DNA of 64,000 nucleotides from Brassica napus (lineage: Eukaryota > Streptophyta > Magnoliopsida > Brassicales > Brassicaceae): NCBI RefSeq assembly GCF_020379485.1, contig NC_063444.1, positions 124,001 to 188,000 of the forward strand, given 5' to 3'. The notes below the pieces were generated by a model. It was not told where the DNA came from and searched no databases. It saw only the letters and a list, made by a program, of their open reading frames with translations. Shown here one piece after another: positions 45,201 through 59,152 of this stretch (position 1 is the stretch's first letter; the number at the start of each line of letters is the position of its first letter). A program made the position numbers and the translations under genes.

Positions 45201-48200
45201 ATGGTCAAAGAGGTTTGGAACCTTTGTTGTCTCTATTTCTCTTGAAAATTGTGATTTTATAGTGATTAGTCCACCAATTTAAGGAGTATTATGAAGTTTT
45301 ACTAAATTTACTGATAAAAAAATTAGAACTATGCCCACGAACCATGAAAGTGAATTTATCATACATTAATAAAAATGTAGATAGCGGTTAGAAATTTTAG
45401 AACAACACTAAAGTATAGGTTTCAATATATAGAGCATTTAACGTAAAACTCAATATTTCCGTACGGGTTAACACAAAAATTTTGAGAAAAATTCAAAAAA
45501 TATGACAATAATTCTTTTAAGCATATTTAAATCCTGAACTTACATACAAAGATGTTCAAAGAGGTGTGGAACCTTTGTTGTCTCCATTTCTCTTGAAAAT
45601 CATGTTTTATAGTGGTTAGTCCACCGATTTAAGGAATATTATGTAGTTTTACTAAATTTATTTATAAAAATATTAGAATGATGCCCATGTAACATGAAAG
45701 AGATTTTATCATACATTAATACAAATGTAAAATGTGGTTATAAATTTTAAAACAGCAATAAAGTATAGGTTTCAATATATAGAGAATTTAACATAAAACT
45801 CAATGTTTTCGTATGAGTTAACACATAGATATTGCGAAAAATTCAAAAAATATGACAATAATTTTTTTAACCATATTTGCATTCTGAACTAACATATGAT
45901 GATGGTCAAAGAGTTTTGGAAACTTTGTTGTCTCCATTTCTCTTGAAAATTGTGATTTTATAGTGGTTAGTCAACCGATTTCGGGAGTATTATGAAGTTT
46001 TACTAAATTTCTTCATAAAAATATTAGAATGATGCCCATGTAACATGAAAGAGGGTTTAGCATACATTAATAAAAATGTATAATGTGGTTAGAAATTTTA
46101 GAACAACACTAAAGTATAGGTTTCAATATATAGAGCATTTAACATAAAACTCAGTATTTATGGGTTAACACATAGATATTGAGATAAATTCAAAAATTAT
46201 GACAATAATTTTTTTAAGCATATTTTTATCCTGAACTAACATATGATGATTGTCAAAGAGGTTTGGAATCTTTGTTGTCTCTATTTTTCTTGGAAATTGT
46301 GATTTTATAGTGGTTAGTCCACCAATTAAAGGAGTATTACGAAGTTTTACTAAATTTATTGATAAAAAAAATTAGAACTATGCCCATGTACCATGAAAGA
46401 GAGTTTAGCATACATTAATAAAAATGTATAATATGGTTAGAAATTTTAGAGCAAACTAAAATATAGGTTTCAATATATAGAGCATTTAACGTAAAACTCA
46501 ATATTTCCGTATGGGTTAACACATAGATTTTGAGAAAAATTCAAAAAATATGACAATAATAATTGTTTCAAGCATATTTGCATCCAGAACTAACATATGA
46601 TGATGTTCAAAAAGATTTGAAACCCTTGTTGTTTTTATTTCTCTTGAAAATAGTGATTTTATAGTAGTTAGTCCACCAATTTAAATAGTATTACGAAGTT
46701 TTACTAAATTTCTTCATAAAAATATTAGAATGATGCCGATGTAACATGAAAGAGAGTTTAGCATACATTAATAAAAATGTAGAATGTGGTTAGAAATTTT
46801 AGAACAACACTAAAGTATAGGTTTCAATATATAGAGCATTTAACGTAAAACTCAATATTTTTGTATGGGTTAGCACATAGATATTGAGATAAATTCAAAA
46901 AAAAATGTCAATAATTTTTTTAAGCATATTTGTATCCTGAACTAACATATGATGATGGTCAAAGAGGTTTGAAACCTTTGTTGTCTCTATTTCCCTTGAA
47001 AATAGTGATTTTATAGTTGTTAATCCACCAATTTAAGGAGTATTTTGAAGTTATATTAAATTTATTGATAAAAAAATTAGAACTATGCCATGTACCGTGA
47101 AAGTTAGTTTAGAATACATTAATAAAAATGTAGATAGTGGTTAGAAATTTTAGAACAACACTAAAGTATAGGTTTCAGTATATAGAGCATTTAACGTAAA
47201 ACTCAATATTTTCGTACGGGTTTATACAAAGATTTTGAGAAAAATTCAAAAAATATGACAATATTTTTTTAAACCATATTTGCATTCTGAACTAACATAT
47301 GATGATGGTCAAAGAGTTTTGGAACCTTTTTTGTCTCTATTTCTCTTGAAAATCGTGATTTTATAGTGGTTAGTCCATCGATTTTGAGAGTATTATGAAG
47401 TTTTACTAAATTTTTTCATAAAAATATTAGAATGATGCCCATGTAACATGAAAGAGGGTTTAGCATACATTAATAAAAATGTAGAATGTGATTATAAATT
47501 TTAGAACAACACTAAAATATAGGTTTCAATATATAGAGCATTTAACATAAAACTCAGTATTTTCGTATGGGTTAACACATAGATATTGAGATAAATTCAA
47601 AAAATATGACAATAATTTTCTTAAGCATATTTGTATCATGAACTAACATATGATGATGGTCAAAGAGGTTTGGAATCTTTTTTGTCCCTATTTCTCTTGA
47701 AAATTGTGATTTTATAGTGGTTAGTCCACCAATTTAAGGAGTATTATGAAGTTTTACTAAATTTATTGATAAAAAAAATTAGAACTATGCCCATGTACCA
47801 TGAAAGAGATAGCATACATTAATAAAAATGTAGACTGTGGTTAGAAATTTTAGAACAAACTAAAATATAGGTTTCAATATATAGAGCATTTAACGTAAAA
47901 TTCAATATTTTCGTATGGGTTAACACATAGATTTTGGGAAAAATTCAAAAAATGTGACAATAATTTTTTCAAGCATATTTGCATCCAGAACTAACTTATG
48001 ATGATGGTCAAAGAGGTTTGGAACCTTTGTTGTATCTATTTCTCTTGAAAATAGTGATTTTATAGTAGTTAGTCCACTCATTTAGGGAGTATTATGAAGT
48101 TTTACTAAATTTATTGCTAAAAAAATTAGAACTATGCCCATGTATCATGAAAGAGAGTTTAGCATACATTAATCCAAATGTAGATTGTGGTTAGAAATTT

Positions 48201-51200
48201 TAGAACTACACTAAAGTATATGTTTCAATATATAGAGCATTTAACATAAAACTCAGTATTTTCGTATGGGTTAAAACATAGATATTGAGATAAATTCAAA
48301 AAAAATGACAATAATTTTTGTAATCATATTTGTATCCTGAACTAACATGTTATGATAGTCAAAGAGGCTTGGAACCTTTGTTGTCTATATTTCTCTTGAA
48401 AATAGTGATTTTATAGTGGTTAATCCACCAATTTAAGGAGTATTTTGAAGTTTTACTAAATTTATTGATAAAAAATTAGAAATATGCCCACGTACCATGA
48501 AAGTGAGTTTATCATACATTAATAAAAATGTAGATAGCGGTTAGAAATTTTAGAACAACACTAAATTATAGGTTTCAATATAAAGAGCATTTAACGTAAA
48601 ACTCAATATTTTCGTACGGGTTAACACAAAGATTTTGAGAAAAATTTAAAAAATATGACAATAATTCTTTTAAGCATATTTACATCATGAACTTACATAC
48701 GAAGATGGTCAAAGAGGTGTGGAACCTTTGTTGTCTCCATTTCTCTTGAAAATCGTGATTCTATAGTTGTTAGTCCACCGATTTTGGGAGAATTAAGAAG
48801 TTTTACAAAATTTATTCATAAAAATATTAGAACGATCCTCATGTACTATGAAAGAGAGTTTAGCATACATTAATCCAAATGTTGAATATCGTTAGAAATT
48901 TTAGAACAACACTAAAGTATAGGTTTCAATATATAGAGCATTTAACATAAAACTCAATAATTTTGTATGAGTTAACACATAGATATTGAGATAAATTCAA
49001 AAAAAAATGACAATAATTTTTTTAAGCATATTTGTATCCTGAAATAAAATATGATGATGGTCAAAGAGATTTGGAACCTTTGTTGTCTCTATTTCTCTTG
49101 AAAATAGTGATTTTATAGTGCTTAATCCACCAATTTAAGGAGTATTTTGAAGTTTTACTAAATTTATTGATAAAAAAATTAGAACTATGCCCATGTACCA
49201 TTAAAGTAAGTTTAGCATACATTAATAAAAATGTAGATAGTGGTTAGAAATTTTAGAACAACACTAAAGTATAGGTTTCAATATATAGAGCATTTAACAT
49301 AAAACTCAATATTTTTGTATGAGTTAACACATAGATATTGAGATAAATTCAAAAAAAATGACAATTATTTTTTTAAGCATATTTGTATCCTGAAATAAAA
49401 TATGATGATGGTCAAAGAGGTTTGGAACCTTTGTTGTCTCTATTTCTCTTGAAAATAGTGATTTTATAATGGTTAATCCACCAATTTTAGGAGTATTTTG
49501 AAGTTTTACTAAATTTATTGATAAAAAAATTAAAACTATGACCATGTACCATGAAAGTAAGTTTAGCATACATTGATAAAAATGTAGATAGTGGTTAGAA
49601 ATTTTAGAACAACACTAAAGTATAGGTTTCAATCTATAGAGCATTTAACGTAAAACTCAATATTTTCGTACGAGTTTATACAAGATTTGGAGAAAAATTC
49701 AAAAAATATGACAATAATTTTTTTAACCATATTTGCATTCTGAAATATTATATGATGATGGTCAAAGAGTTTTAGAACCTTTGTTGTCTCTATTTCTCGT
49801 GAAAATCGTGATTTTATAGTGGTTAGTCCACCGATTTAGGGAGTATTATGAAGTTTTACTAAATTTTTTCATACAAATATTAGAATGATGCCCATGTAAC
49901 ATGAAAGAGAGATTAGAATATATTAATAAAAATGTAGAATGTGGTTAGAAATTTTAGAACAACACTAAAGTATAGGTTTCAATATATAGAGCATTTAACA
50001 TAAAACTCATTATTTTCGTATGGGGTAACACATAGATATTGAGATAAATTCAAAAAATATGACAATAATTTTTTTAAGCATATTTGTATCCTGAACTAAC
50101 ATATTATGATAGTCAAAGAGGTTTGGAACCATTGTTGTCTCTATTTCTCTTGAAAATAGTGATTTTATAGTGGTTAATCCACCAATTTAAGGAGTATTTT
50201 GAAGTTTTACTAAATTTATTGATAAAAAAAAATAGAATTATGCCCACGTACCATGAAAGTGAGTTTATCATACATTAATAAAAATGTAGATAGCGGTTAG
50301 AAATTTTAGAACAACACTAAAGTATAGGTTTCAATATAGAGAGCATTTAACGTAAAACTCTATATATCCGTACGGGTTAACACAAAAATTTTGAGAAAAA
50401 TTCAAAAAATATAATAATTCTTTTAAGCATATTTAAATCCTGAACTTACATACAAAGATGTTCAAAGAGGTGTGAAACCTTTGTTGTCTCAATTTCTCTT
50501 GAAAATCATGTTTTATAGTGGTTAGTCCACCGATTTAAGAAATATTATGTAGTTTTACTAAATTTATTCATAAAAATATTAGAATGATGCCCATGTAACA
50601 TGAAAGATATTTTATCATACATTAATACAAATGTAGAATGTGGATAGAAATTTTAAAACAGCACTAAAGTATAGGTTTCAATATATAGAGAATTTAACGT
50701 AAAACTCAATATTTTTGTATGGGTTAACACATAGATTTTGAGAAAAAATCAAAAAATATGACAATAATTTTTTTAAGCATAATTGAATCCTGAACTAACA
50801 TATGAAGATGGTCAATGAGTTTTGGAACCTCTGTTGTCTATATTTCTCTTGAAAATCGTGATTTTATAGTAGTTAGTCCACAGATTTAGGGAGTATTATG
50901 AAGTTTTACTAAATTTATTCATAAACATATTAGAACGATGTTCATGTACCATGAAATAGAGTTTAGAATACATTAATAAAAATCTAGAATGTGGTTAGAA
51001 ATTTTAGAACAACACTAAAGTATAGGTTTCAATATATAGAGCATTTAACATAAAACTCAATATTTTCGTAAGGGTTAACACATAGATATTGAGATAAATT
51101 CAAAAGATATGACTAAATTTTTTTTAAGAATATTTGCATCCTGAACTAACATATGATGATGGTGAAAGAGGTTTGAAACCTTTGTTGTCTCCATTTCTCT

Positions 51201-54200
51201 TAAAAATAGTGATTTTATCGTAGTTATAGTCCACTATTTATAAAGTATTTTTAAGTTTTACTAAATTTATTGATAAAAAAATTAAAACGATGCCAATGTA
51301 CCATGAAATAGAGTTTATGACACATTAATACAAATGTAGAATGTGGTTAGAAATTTTAGAACAACACTGAAGTATATGTTTCTATATATAGAGCATTTAA
51401 CGTAAAACTAATATTTTCGTACGGGTTAACACAAAGATTTTGAGAAAAATTCAAAAAATATGACAATAAATTTTTAAGCATATTTTCATCTTGAACTAAC
51501 ATACGAAGATGGTCACAGAGGTGTGGAACCTTTATTGTCTTCATTTCTCTTGAAAATCATGTTTTATAATGGTTAGTCCACCTATTTAAGGAATATTATG
51601 AAGTTTTACTAAATGTTTTGATAAAAATAATTAGAATGATGCCCATATACCATGAAAGAGAGTTTAGCATACATTACTCCAAATGTAGAATGTGGTTAGA
51701 AATTTTAGAACAACACTAAAGTATAAGTTTTTATATATAGAGCATTTAACGTAAAACTCAATATTTTTGTATGGGTTAACACATAGATTTTGAGAAAAAT
51801 TCAAAAAAATATGAAAATAATTTTTTAAGCATATTTGATGATGGTCAAAGAGGTTTGGAACCTTTCTTGTCTCAAATTCTCTTGAAAATAGCGATTTTAT
51901 AGTGGTTAGTCCACCATGGAGTATTATGAAGTTTTACTAAAATTTATTGATAAATAAAATTAGAACGATGTCCATGTACCATGAAAGAGAGTTTAGCATA
52001 CATTAATAAAAATGTAGAATGAGGTTAAAAATTTTAGAACAACACTAAAGTATAGGTTTCAATATATAGAACATTTAACGAAAATTTCAATATTTCCGTA
52101 CGGGTTAATACAAAGATTTTGAGAAAAATTCAAAAAATATGACAATAATTCTTTTAAGCATATTTACATCATGAACTTACATACGAAGATGTTCAAAGAG
52201 GTGTGGAACCTTTGTTGTCTCCATTTCTCTTGAAAATCGTGTTTTATAGTGGTTAGTCCACCGATTTAAGGAATATTATGTAGTTTTACTAAATTTATTC
52301 ATAAAAATATTAGAATGATGCACATATAACATGAAAGAGAGTTTAGCATAGATTAATCCAAATTTAGAATGTGGTGAGAAATTTTGGAACAATACTAAAG
52401 TATATATTTCAATATATAGAGCATTTAACATAAAACTAATACATAGATTTTGAGAAAAATTCAAAAAATATGACAATAATTTTTTCAAGCATATTTGCAT
52501 CCTGGACTAACATATGATGATGGTCAAAGAGGTTTAGAACAATTGTTGTCTACATTTCTCTTGAAAATCGTTATTTTATAGTGGTTAGTCCACCGATTTA
52601 AGGAGTATTATGAAGTTTTATTAAATTTGTTGATAAAAAAATTATAACAATGCCCATGTAACATGAAGGAGAGTTTAGCATACATAAACAAAAATTTAGA
52701 ATGTGGTTATAAATTTTAGAACAACACTAAAGTATAGGTTTCAATATATAGAGCATTTAACATAAAACTCAATATTTTTGTATATGTTAACACATAGATT
52801 TTGAGAAAAATTCAAAAAATATGACTAAAATTTTTTTATGCATATTTGCATCCTGAACTAACATATGATGATGGTCAAAGAGGTTTGGAACCTTTTTTTG
52901 TCTTCATTTCTCTTGAAAATGGTGATTTTATCGTAGTTATAGTCCACCTATTTATAGAGTATTTTTAAGTTTTACTAAATTTATTGATAAAAAAATTAAA
53001 ACGATGTCAATGTACCATGAAATAGAGTTTAGCATACATTAATACAAATGTAGAATATAGTTAAAAATTTTAGAACAACACTGAAGTATAAGTTTCAATA
53101 TATAGAGAATTTAACGTAAAACTCAATATTTTCGTATGGGTTAACACAGATTTTGAGAAAATTTCAAAAAATATGATAATAATTTTTTTAACCATATTTG
53201 CATCTTGAACTAACATATGAAGATGGTCAAAGAGGTTTGAAACCTTTGTTGTCTCTATTTCTCTTGAAAATCGTGATTTTATAGTGGTTAGTCCACCGAT
53301 TTAGAGAGTGTTATGAAGTTTTACTAGATTTATTGATAAAAAAATTAGAATGATGCCTATGTACCATGAAAGAGAGTTTAGCATACAGTAATCTAGATAT
53401 AGAATGTGGTTAGAAATTTTAGAACAACACTAAAGTATAAGTTTCTATATATAGAGCATTTAACGTAAAACTAATATTTTCGTACGGGTTAACACATAGA
53501 TTTTGAGAAAAATTCAAAAAATATGACAATAAATTTTTAAGCATATTTACATCCTGATCTAACATACGAAGATGGTCAAAAAGGTGTGAAACCTTTGTTG
53601 TCTTCATTTCTCTTGAAAATCGTGTTTTATAGTGGTTAGTCCACCTATTTAAGGAATATTATGAAGTTTTACTAAATTTTTTGATAAAAATAATTAGAAT
53701 GATGTCCATATACCATGAAAGAGAGTTTGACATACAGTAATCCAAATGTAGAATGTGGTTGGAAATTTTAGAATAACACTAAAGTATAAGTTTTTATATA
53801 TAGAGCATTTAACGTAAAACTCAATATTTTTGTAAGGGTTAACACGATGCTCATGTACATATAGATTTTGAGAAAAATTTTGAGAAAAATTCAAAAAATA
53901 TAAAAATGATTTTTTAAGCATATTTTATGATGGTCAAAGAGGTTTGGAACCTTTCTTGTCTCAATTTCTCTTGAAAATAGTGATTTTATAGTGGTTAGTC
54001 CACCATGAAGTATTATGAAGTTTTACTAAAATTTATTGATAAATAAAATTAGAACGATGCTCATGTACCATGAAAGAGAGTTTATCATACATTAATAAAA
54101 ATGTAGAATGTGGTTAGAAATTTTAGAACAACACTAAAGTATATGTTTCATTATATAGAGCATTTAACGTAAAACTCCATATTTTCTTATGGGGTTAACA

Positions 54201-54704
54201 AATAGATATTGAGCAAAATTCAAAAATATGACAATAATTTTTTTAAGCATACTTGCATCCTGAAATAACATATGAAGATGGTCAAAGATATTTGGAACCT
54301 TTGTTGTCTCTATTTCTCTTGAAAATCGTGATTTTATAGTGGTTAGTCCACCAATTTAGAGAGTATTATGAAGTTTTACTAGATTTATTGATAAAAAAAT
54401 TGGAACGATGCCCATGTACCATGAAATAGAGTTTATCATACATTAATCCAAATGTAGAATTTGGTTACAAGTTTTAGATTAACACTAAAGTATAGGTTTT
54501 CAATATATAGAACATTTAACGTAAAACTCAATATTTTCGTATGGGTTAACACATAAATTTTGAGAAAAATTAAAAATAATAATATTTGCATCATGAACTA
54601 ACATATGAAGATGGTCAAAGAGGTTTGGAACCTTTGTTGTCTCTATTTCTCTTGAAAGGTTTCTCCGGGTTATTTGTAGCTTACTTTACACGCATCATTA
54701 AGAA

Positions 54705-55859
54705 TCCCCTATATATTAAAGGAGAATCACTTTTTAAACTTACCTTAAAAGCTTATTAGCAAGGAATGTGACTTGGTGACGTGGCTTCACGAGAAGCTTT
54801 TATTTATTAAAACGCTTAGGTGTCACGTAGAGAATGTTTCTCACCAAAACTGTGAATTTAATGTATTCACATTAACATTCATTTAAAAGAACTTCATACT
54901 ATCTATAATTTTCTCGACGAACACTTTTACGTGATAAACCTTCAGCTTCATGTTCGATTAGTTTATTTATCAATCCTCTCAATATAATCATAGCATCAAT
55001 AAAGATTCCTTATTCCTCTATACATTTATGTTAAAAACGGTAACTCATCTGATCTATCGCCATTAAGTCGACAGAATCTGTAGAGACGACAAAGCGATGA
55101 AACTTTAGTACGATGCCAAGTGTTAATGAAAGAACATTTTTCTCCATACCTGCTTTTATGAATTTAGCATAGCATTCACGTTCTTGAGAACCGCCTCTCA
55201 TTGTCGTACTCGGTTTTGTTATTGCCCGATGAGGTGATCTCTGTTTCGAGGAGACTGAATCACTGTAAATCGTCTTGGTTTAGTGTATTAGTCTTCTCGA
55301 GCAAGCAATATAAGCATGCGAGTGTCACCACCTTCGCCGCCATGAGAGCTCTGCATTAGACGACCTTGAAGATAAGAAGAAACTTCCAGGAATGAACCAC
55401 CAGCAAGTCTTACGTGTTGGTCGCATCTGGAACAACCTTTACAATTTAGAGGGTCAAATAACCTTCAATTTCTTTTATTATGCAACTATGTTTTCTGAAT
55501 TTAAAGGAGTTATACTTTTTTATTTCACACAGTTATTGTTTTGCTTATAATATGTTATTGATCCATTTTTTGATTTTATTTGTTAAACCCCTAAGTTCAT
55601 AACTACTACAACGTGATAGGCGAAATATAAAAAAATTATTTTCCAAAGCTTCTTTTCAAACTTGCAAACACTATATATTAAATTTTAATATTACTGAATC
55701 CATTATAAAAAGTCTATGGCTTCGCCCCTGATAACAATCATACCTTTAGTTCTATTTAACTATCGCTTAAAGTATACCTTATGTTATACATAATCGTAAT
55801 ATATAATTTTAATATTAATATAGACTTCTTATCCCGCGTAAAACGCGGGTTAATATAAG
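54705..55859. mobile_element. Probable non-autonomous Helitron beside the satellite array
   Basis: The left end TCCCCTATATATTAAAGGAG is preceded by A and resembles Helitron 5' ends. The right end has a hairpin, CCCGCG (55833-55838) with CGCGGG (55844-55849), followed after about 10 nt by an AAG|T end. This deviates from the usual CTRR terminus, so the call is less secure than the 26.3-kb element. The interior has no helicase. It starts 48 bp after the last satellite unit. Confidence 0.55.
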
Positions 55860-56746
55860 TATGTGATATTCACAACATGCTGAAGTCTATTATTTTACAT
55901 ATGCTTATAATTTAGTCGTCAAATGTCACATTACATACAAACAAACAAAACGTCTCAAAAACTATAGTCTAATAATAATCACAAGTTTAAAATTAGCTCT
56001 TGTATCCAAAAGAATTGATCCTCTAAGTCTCCATAAACTAAAGATTTCACAACATCTCTGTTTAAATAAAGTGAACTAAACTCGAATAGTAGTCTAATAT
56101 TGTTTGTTAGTTTAAAGCATAAGAACTTCGATAGGTAACAACGTACTGAAATGGAATTTTTTTAAATACGAGTTTCAGAAAACTCATGGAAATGATGTTT
56201 CGCCTTCGTTTCCAAGTTATCAAACCTTATAGAATTGCGAGATCACTAAATAAGAGTATGAGTAGATGAGTAGCTATGAAACGTGAACACGGGCGACGGT
56301 GGTGGGTATGGAGCCCGTGGGCCACGGTGCATGCAAGCTGTTCTTGTCGGATACTAACCTAACAACGTCTCCCTCCGCCGTGGGTCGCCGTCCCTTTCCT
56401 GTCTCCGCCGAATGGACCTCTTCCTCTCTCTCTCCCCCACGTGTGTTTCTTTCTCATCCCTACAATTTTCTTAATTAATTTATTATCTTCCTAAATCCTA
56501 ATAGATATTCTTGATACATTATTTTCATACGCCTGGTTAATTTATAAATTATTTTCGCAACTTTTTTCTTTTGTAAAAATGCTTTCAATTTAAAAAGCAA
56601 GATACAAGATGTGATTTGTTAGAATACATCGTTTGGAAAAGTTAGATATATAATATGAGCGATGAAAGAGCTATAAAAACATAAGCTTTGTACAGCTCTT
56701 TAGTTTGCCAAACATAGAAAGATTTTTGTTCGCTTGATTAGGTATC
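55860..56746. other. Intergenic interval with a GC-rich patch
   Basis: Mostly AT-rich. Between about 56285 and 56450 it is GC-rich (GGCGACGGTGG, CTCCGCCG twice, CACGTGTG). No ORF with a recognisable product covers this patch. It may be an old gene or promoter remnant. Confidence 0.4.
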
Positions 56747-58100
56747 TCAACCCCTACGGCCTCGTTTTCCTTTTCCACGAACTGTCAACCATTCTATTCA
56801 TTGGTACTTTTGTGTAGATTTGATGAGCCTACCCCCTCTTGAGACACTTCCAAATTCATCCATTTGCTCATTAGTATGAAAATCACTTTCCATATTAACA
56901 TGCTCTTGGACATACTCGGTTGTAAAAGGGGTCATGATTAAAAGATCATTTCCTGAGAGTGTAATACCCTCATTCATGATAATATTAGATGGGACATCGT
57001 CTATAACTTGGGAAGTAGTGTAAGCAGATGATGAACCTGCTAGTGTAGAGGCTGGAGTAGACTTGGCATCCGAAGATGATCTTAGAAAAGCAAAAGCAGT
57101 GGAGCTTTCCTTAAGAGAAGAAGACACCTGAGGAGACAATGAATCTGTAGATGTTGACGACGTTTCTGTACTTTCGAATTGGGAGGGAGAATGTTGAGGC
57201 AGATGCGGAAACGCACTCACAGCCTTGTTGATCTATGATGCCTTCTCATTAGAAACATTGTTTTCCAACAAAGAGTCAATATCAACCACATGAATCTCCA
57301 AATCTTCTTGAGCCGATTTACTTTTATTTGTGGAGTCATTTTTGTCTTCCTTAAGTAGACATCTTTTTGCTTTGTGATCTAGACTCTCACGTCTTTCACA
57401 AGTTGAAGGAATCCAAGAGTAGACCACATCAACTAAAAAAATATTACCAAGCTTGTCATCCACTGCGATTTGTTTGGGGAAGTTCTTGTCATGCTCTATT
57501 TCCACTAAAATCTTAGCCTCTCCTATGTTTAAGGGATCTAGCCTTGGCTTGTGAGTGAACATGGGCCGCCTAGGCCAGAAGCAATGTGAGAAATTCCAAG
57601 CCTGGAATGACAAGTGGTTGGAATATTTTTTAGTCACCCAAGCTGGTACAGTGGAGATTTCAGGGATTTTCAGTGTGCCTACTGAATTCCAAGGAGCCAC
57701 AAACATTAAGCAATCGTCTACATGCCAAACACTTTGTTGAATGATCCAACTCCTTGTCTCTTTGTGTGGAACATGGAAAAGGTAGGATGATTCTCCTAGT
57801 TTCCGACTAACAATTTTGCAGCTTCTAGTCCATAGACAGTTTACAACAGCATGTGTAAGACCACCCGAGGGAACATAACAGCGATGAAATTGCCCAATTA
57901 CATATTCTCCTACGTTCTCAGGACCTAGTTGAAGTACCTTAATTGGGATGATGATCTCAGAAGTGCCATCAAGTCTGAAAGGACCAGCTCGATACAAGTT
58001 TTTGGTAGCCGGATTATTTTCACAACTTGTCAATGACACTGCGAGTAACGCGGAATTATTGGGTACGTACGTGGGTTTCCTACTTTCATTGTCCTTTCTG
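56747..58100 (-). pseudogene. LINE ORF1-type (DUF4283, zinc-knuckle) fragment with two stops
   Basis: One minus-strand frame is readable from about 58100 to 56747. It has a DUF4283-like core (FHVPHKETRSWIIQQSVWHV, DDCLMFVAPW), a damaged CCHC knuckle (STCERRESLDHKAKRCL, in which the second Cys is Arg), a Ser-rich region and a basic end (RGKGKRGRRG). In-frame stops at 57233-57235 (TAG) and 56798-56800 (TGA) break it, and no ATG starts the frame at its head. Such proteins are the nucleic-acid-binding ORF1 of plant L1-type LINEs. It is a dead fragment; no ORF2 lies beside it. Confidence 0.8.
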
Positions 58101-59099
58101 TAATCAAGAAATCAGGACACATAATTAATTACAGGAATATGCACCATGCTAACAGCCACTAATTATTAAAATTATGTCCGAGTGGTAGTAACCTTGAAAG
58201 TGATAGAATTACATGAAATGTAATAGTTACAGGAGAAAACAGATAATTGATTTGCAAAACCGTGGAAGAATTCTGTTCCCTATCATATCAAGTTGGTAGA
58301 GTTACAGGATACTAAATCTTAATTTACGATTCCATCTAATTATGCAGTTGGCAAAATTGCCTATTTGCAAAATCATTCTATGTTTTACTATCGTTTTCTA
58401 CTGTATAAATCAATCATTCATGTTGAAAAAACGTTGGCGTGTATCTGCATGTATATAACCCTTTCTTAAAAAAAAACTACATGTTACATGTACATATATT
58501 TACATATACATATATATGGATCAGGTGTAAGACGATCCATGCATTTTGATATTTTTTTTGTTATAAGTAGTAACGTAATAAGTGGAGGATTGCAATGTTG
58601 TACGTAGTCCACAAAACAAATACCGTAGGCTACATATACAGCTGTATATAATGGGATTGAGAATCTGAATCAATCTAATCGTGGTTTTGTTCTTTTCTCG
58701 AGGCTTCAATCTCACGGACAAACCTCCACGCACGTGCGAATGCTTCTTCTCAAATTTTAGGATGTACGAACTACAGAAACATACAAAATAGTTAGATAAA
58801 CAGAAATACATAAATAAAAACTTGGGTACGTAAACATTGAGACAAATCCGCTCTATTCCACGCGTGTGAGCTCTAAACCATGTATATACAGCTAAGACTT
58901 ATGAAAACGACATTGATTAATGTAAAGGTCTGATCGCGAAAAAATTGTAAACCAAAATTAAACAATTTGTTTCTAAGAATTCTGATTTTTTATCGGTGAT
59001 TTATTATAAGCAAGATGTTATTTCACATGACGAAAAGCAGTCAAAGTTGTTTTAACCGAGTAACTGTCAGTCTCGTTAACCATCGTTATAATGTTTCAA

Positions 59100-59152
59100 G
59101 AAGATACAATATTTAACTTTTTTTTTTGGTAGGAAGATACAATATTTAACTT
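59100..59152. repeat. Poly(T) micro-insertion flanked by direct repeats
   Basis: GAAGATACAATATTTAACTT occurs at 59100-59119 and 59133-59152. T residues plus GGTAG lie between. This is again a near-bodyless homopolymer insertion with a long target-site duplication. Confidence 0.6.

Larger units (their letters stand above)
33446..54656. repeat. Satellite array, unit about 352 bp, roughly 55 copies
   Basis: An AT-rich unit of 350-353 bp repeats head to tail. Each unit carries, in order, AACTAACATATGATGATGG, TCTATTTCTCTTGAAAAT, TTTATAGTGGTTAGTCCACC, GAAGTTTTACTAAATTTATT, CATGTACCATGAAAG, GTTAGAAATTTTAGAACAAC, CAATATATAGAGCATTTAAC and TATGACAATAATTTTTT. Example unit starts are 37591, 37944, 38296, 38646, 38999 and 39350. 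Copies differ by point changes and small indels. Both array edges fall in the same part of the unit, near the TTTCTCTTGAAA word. The array is split by a LINE at 34286-35877. Brassica subtelomeric repeats of about 350 bp are known; whether this is the same family cannot be told here. No genuine gene lies inside it; ORFs within are by-products of the repeated sequence. Confidence 0.95.

Noticed and set aside
40290..53921. Several minus-strand ORFs sharing phrases such as LSYFLNFSQNL within the satellite
   Set aside because: They recur because the satellite unit recurs; each is short, lacks a conserved start and differs in length between units. They are by-products of the repeat.
33446..54656. 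CRISPR array
   Set aside because: Units of about 352 bp are contiguous with no spacers, and the DNA is plant nuclear.
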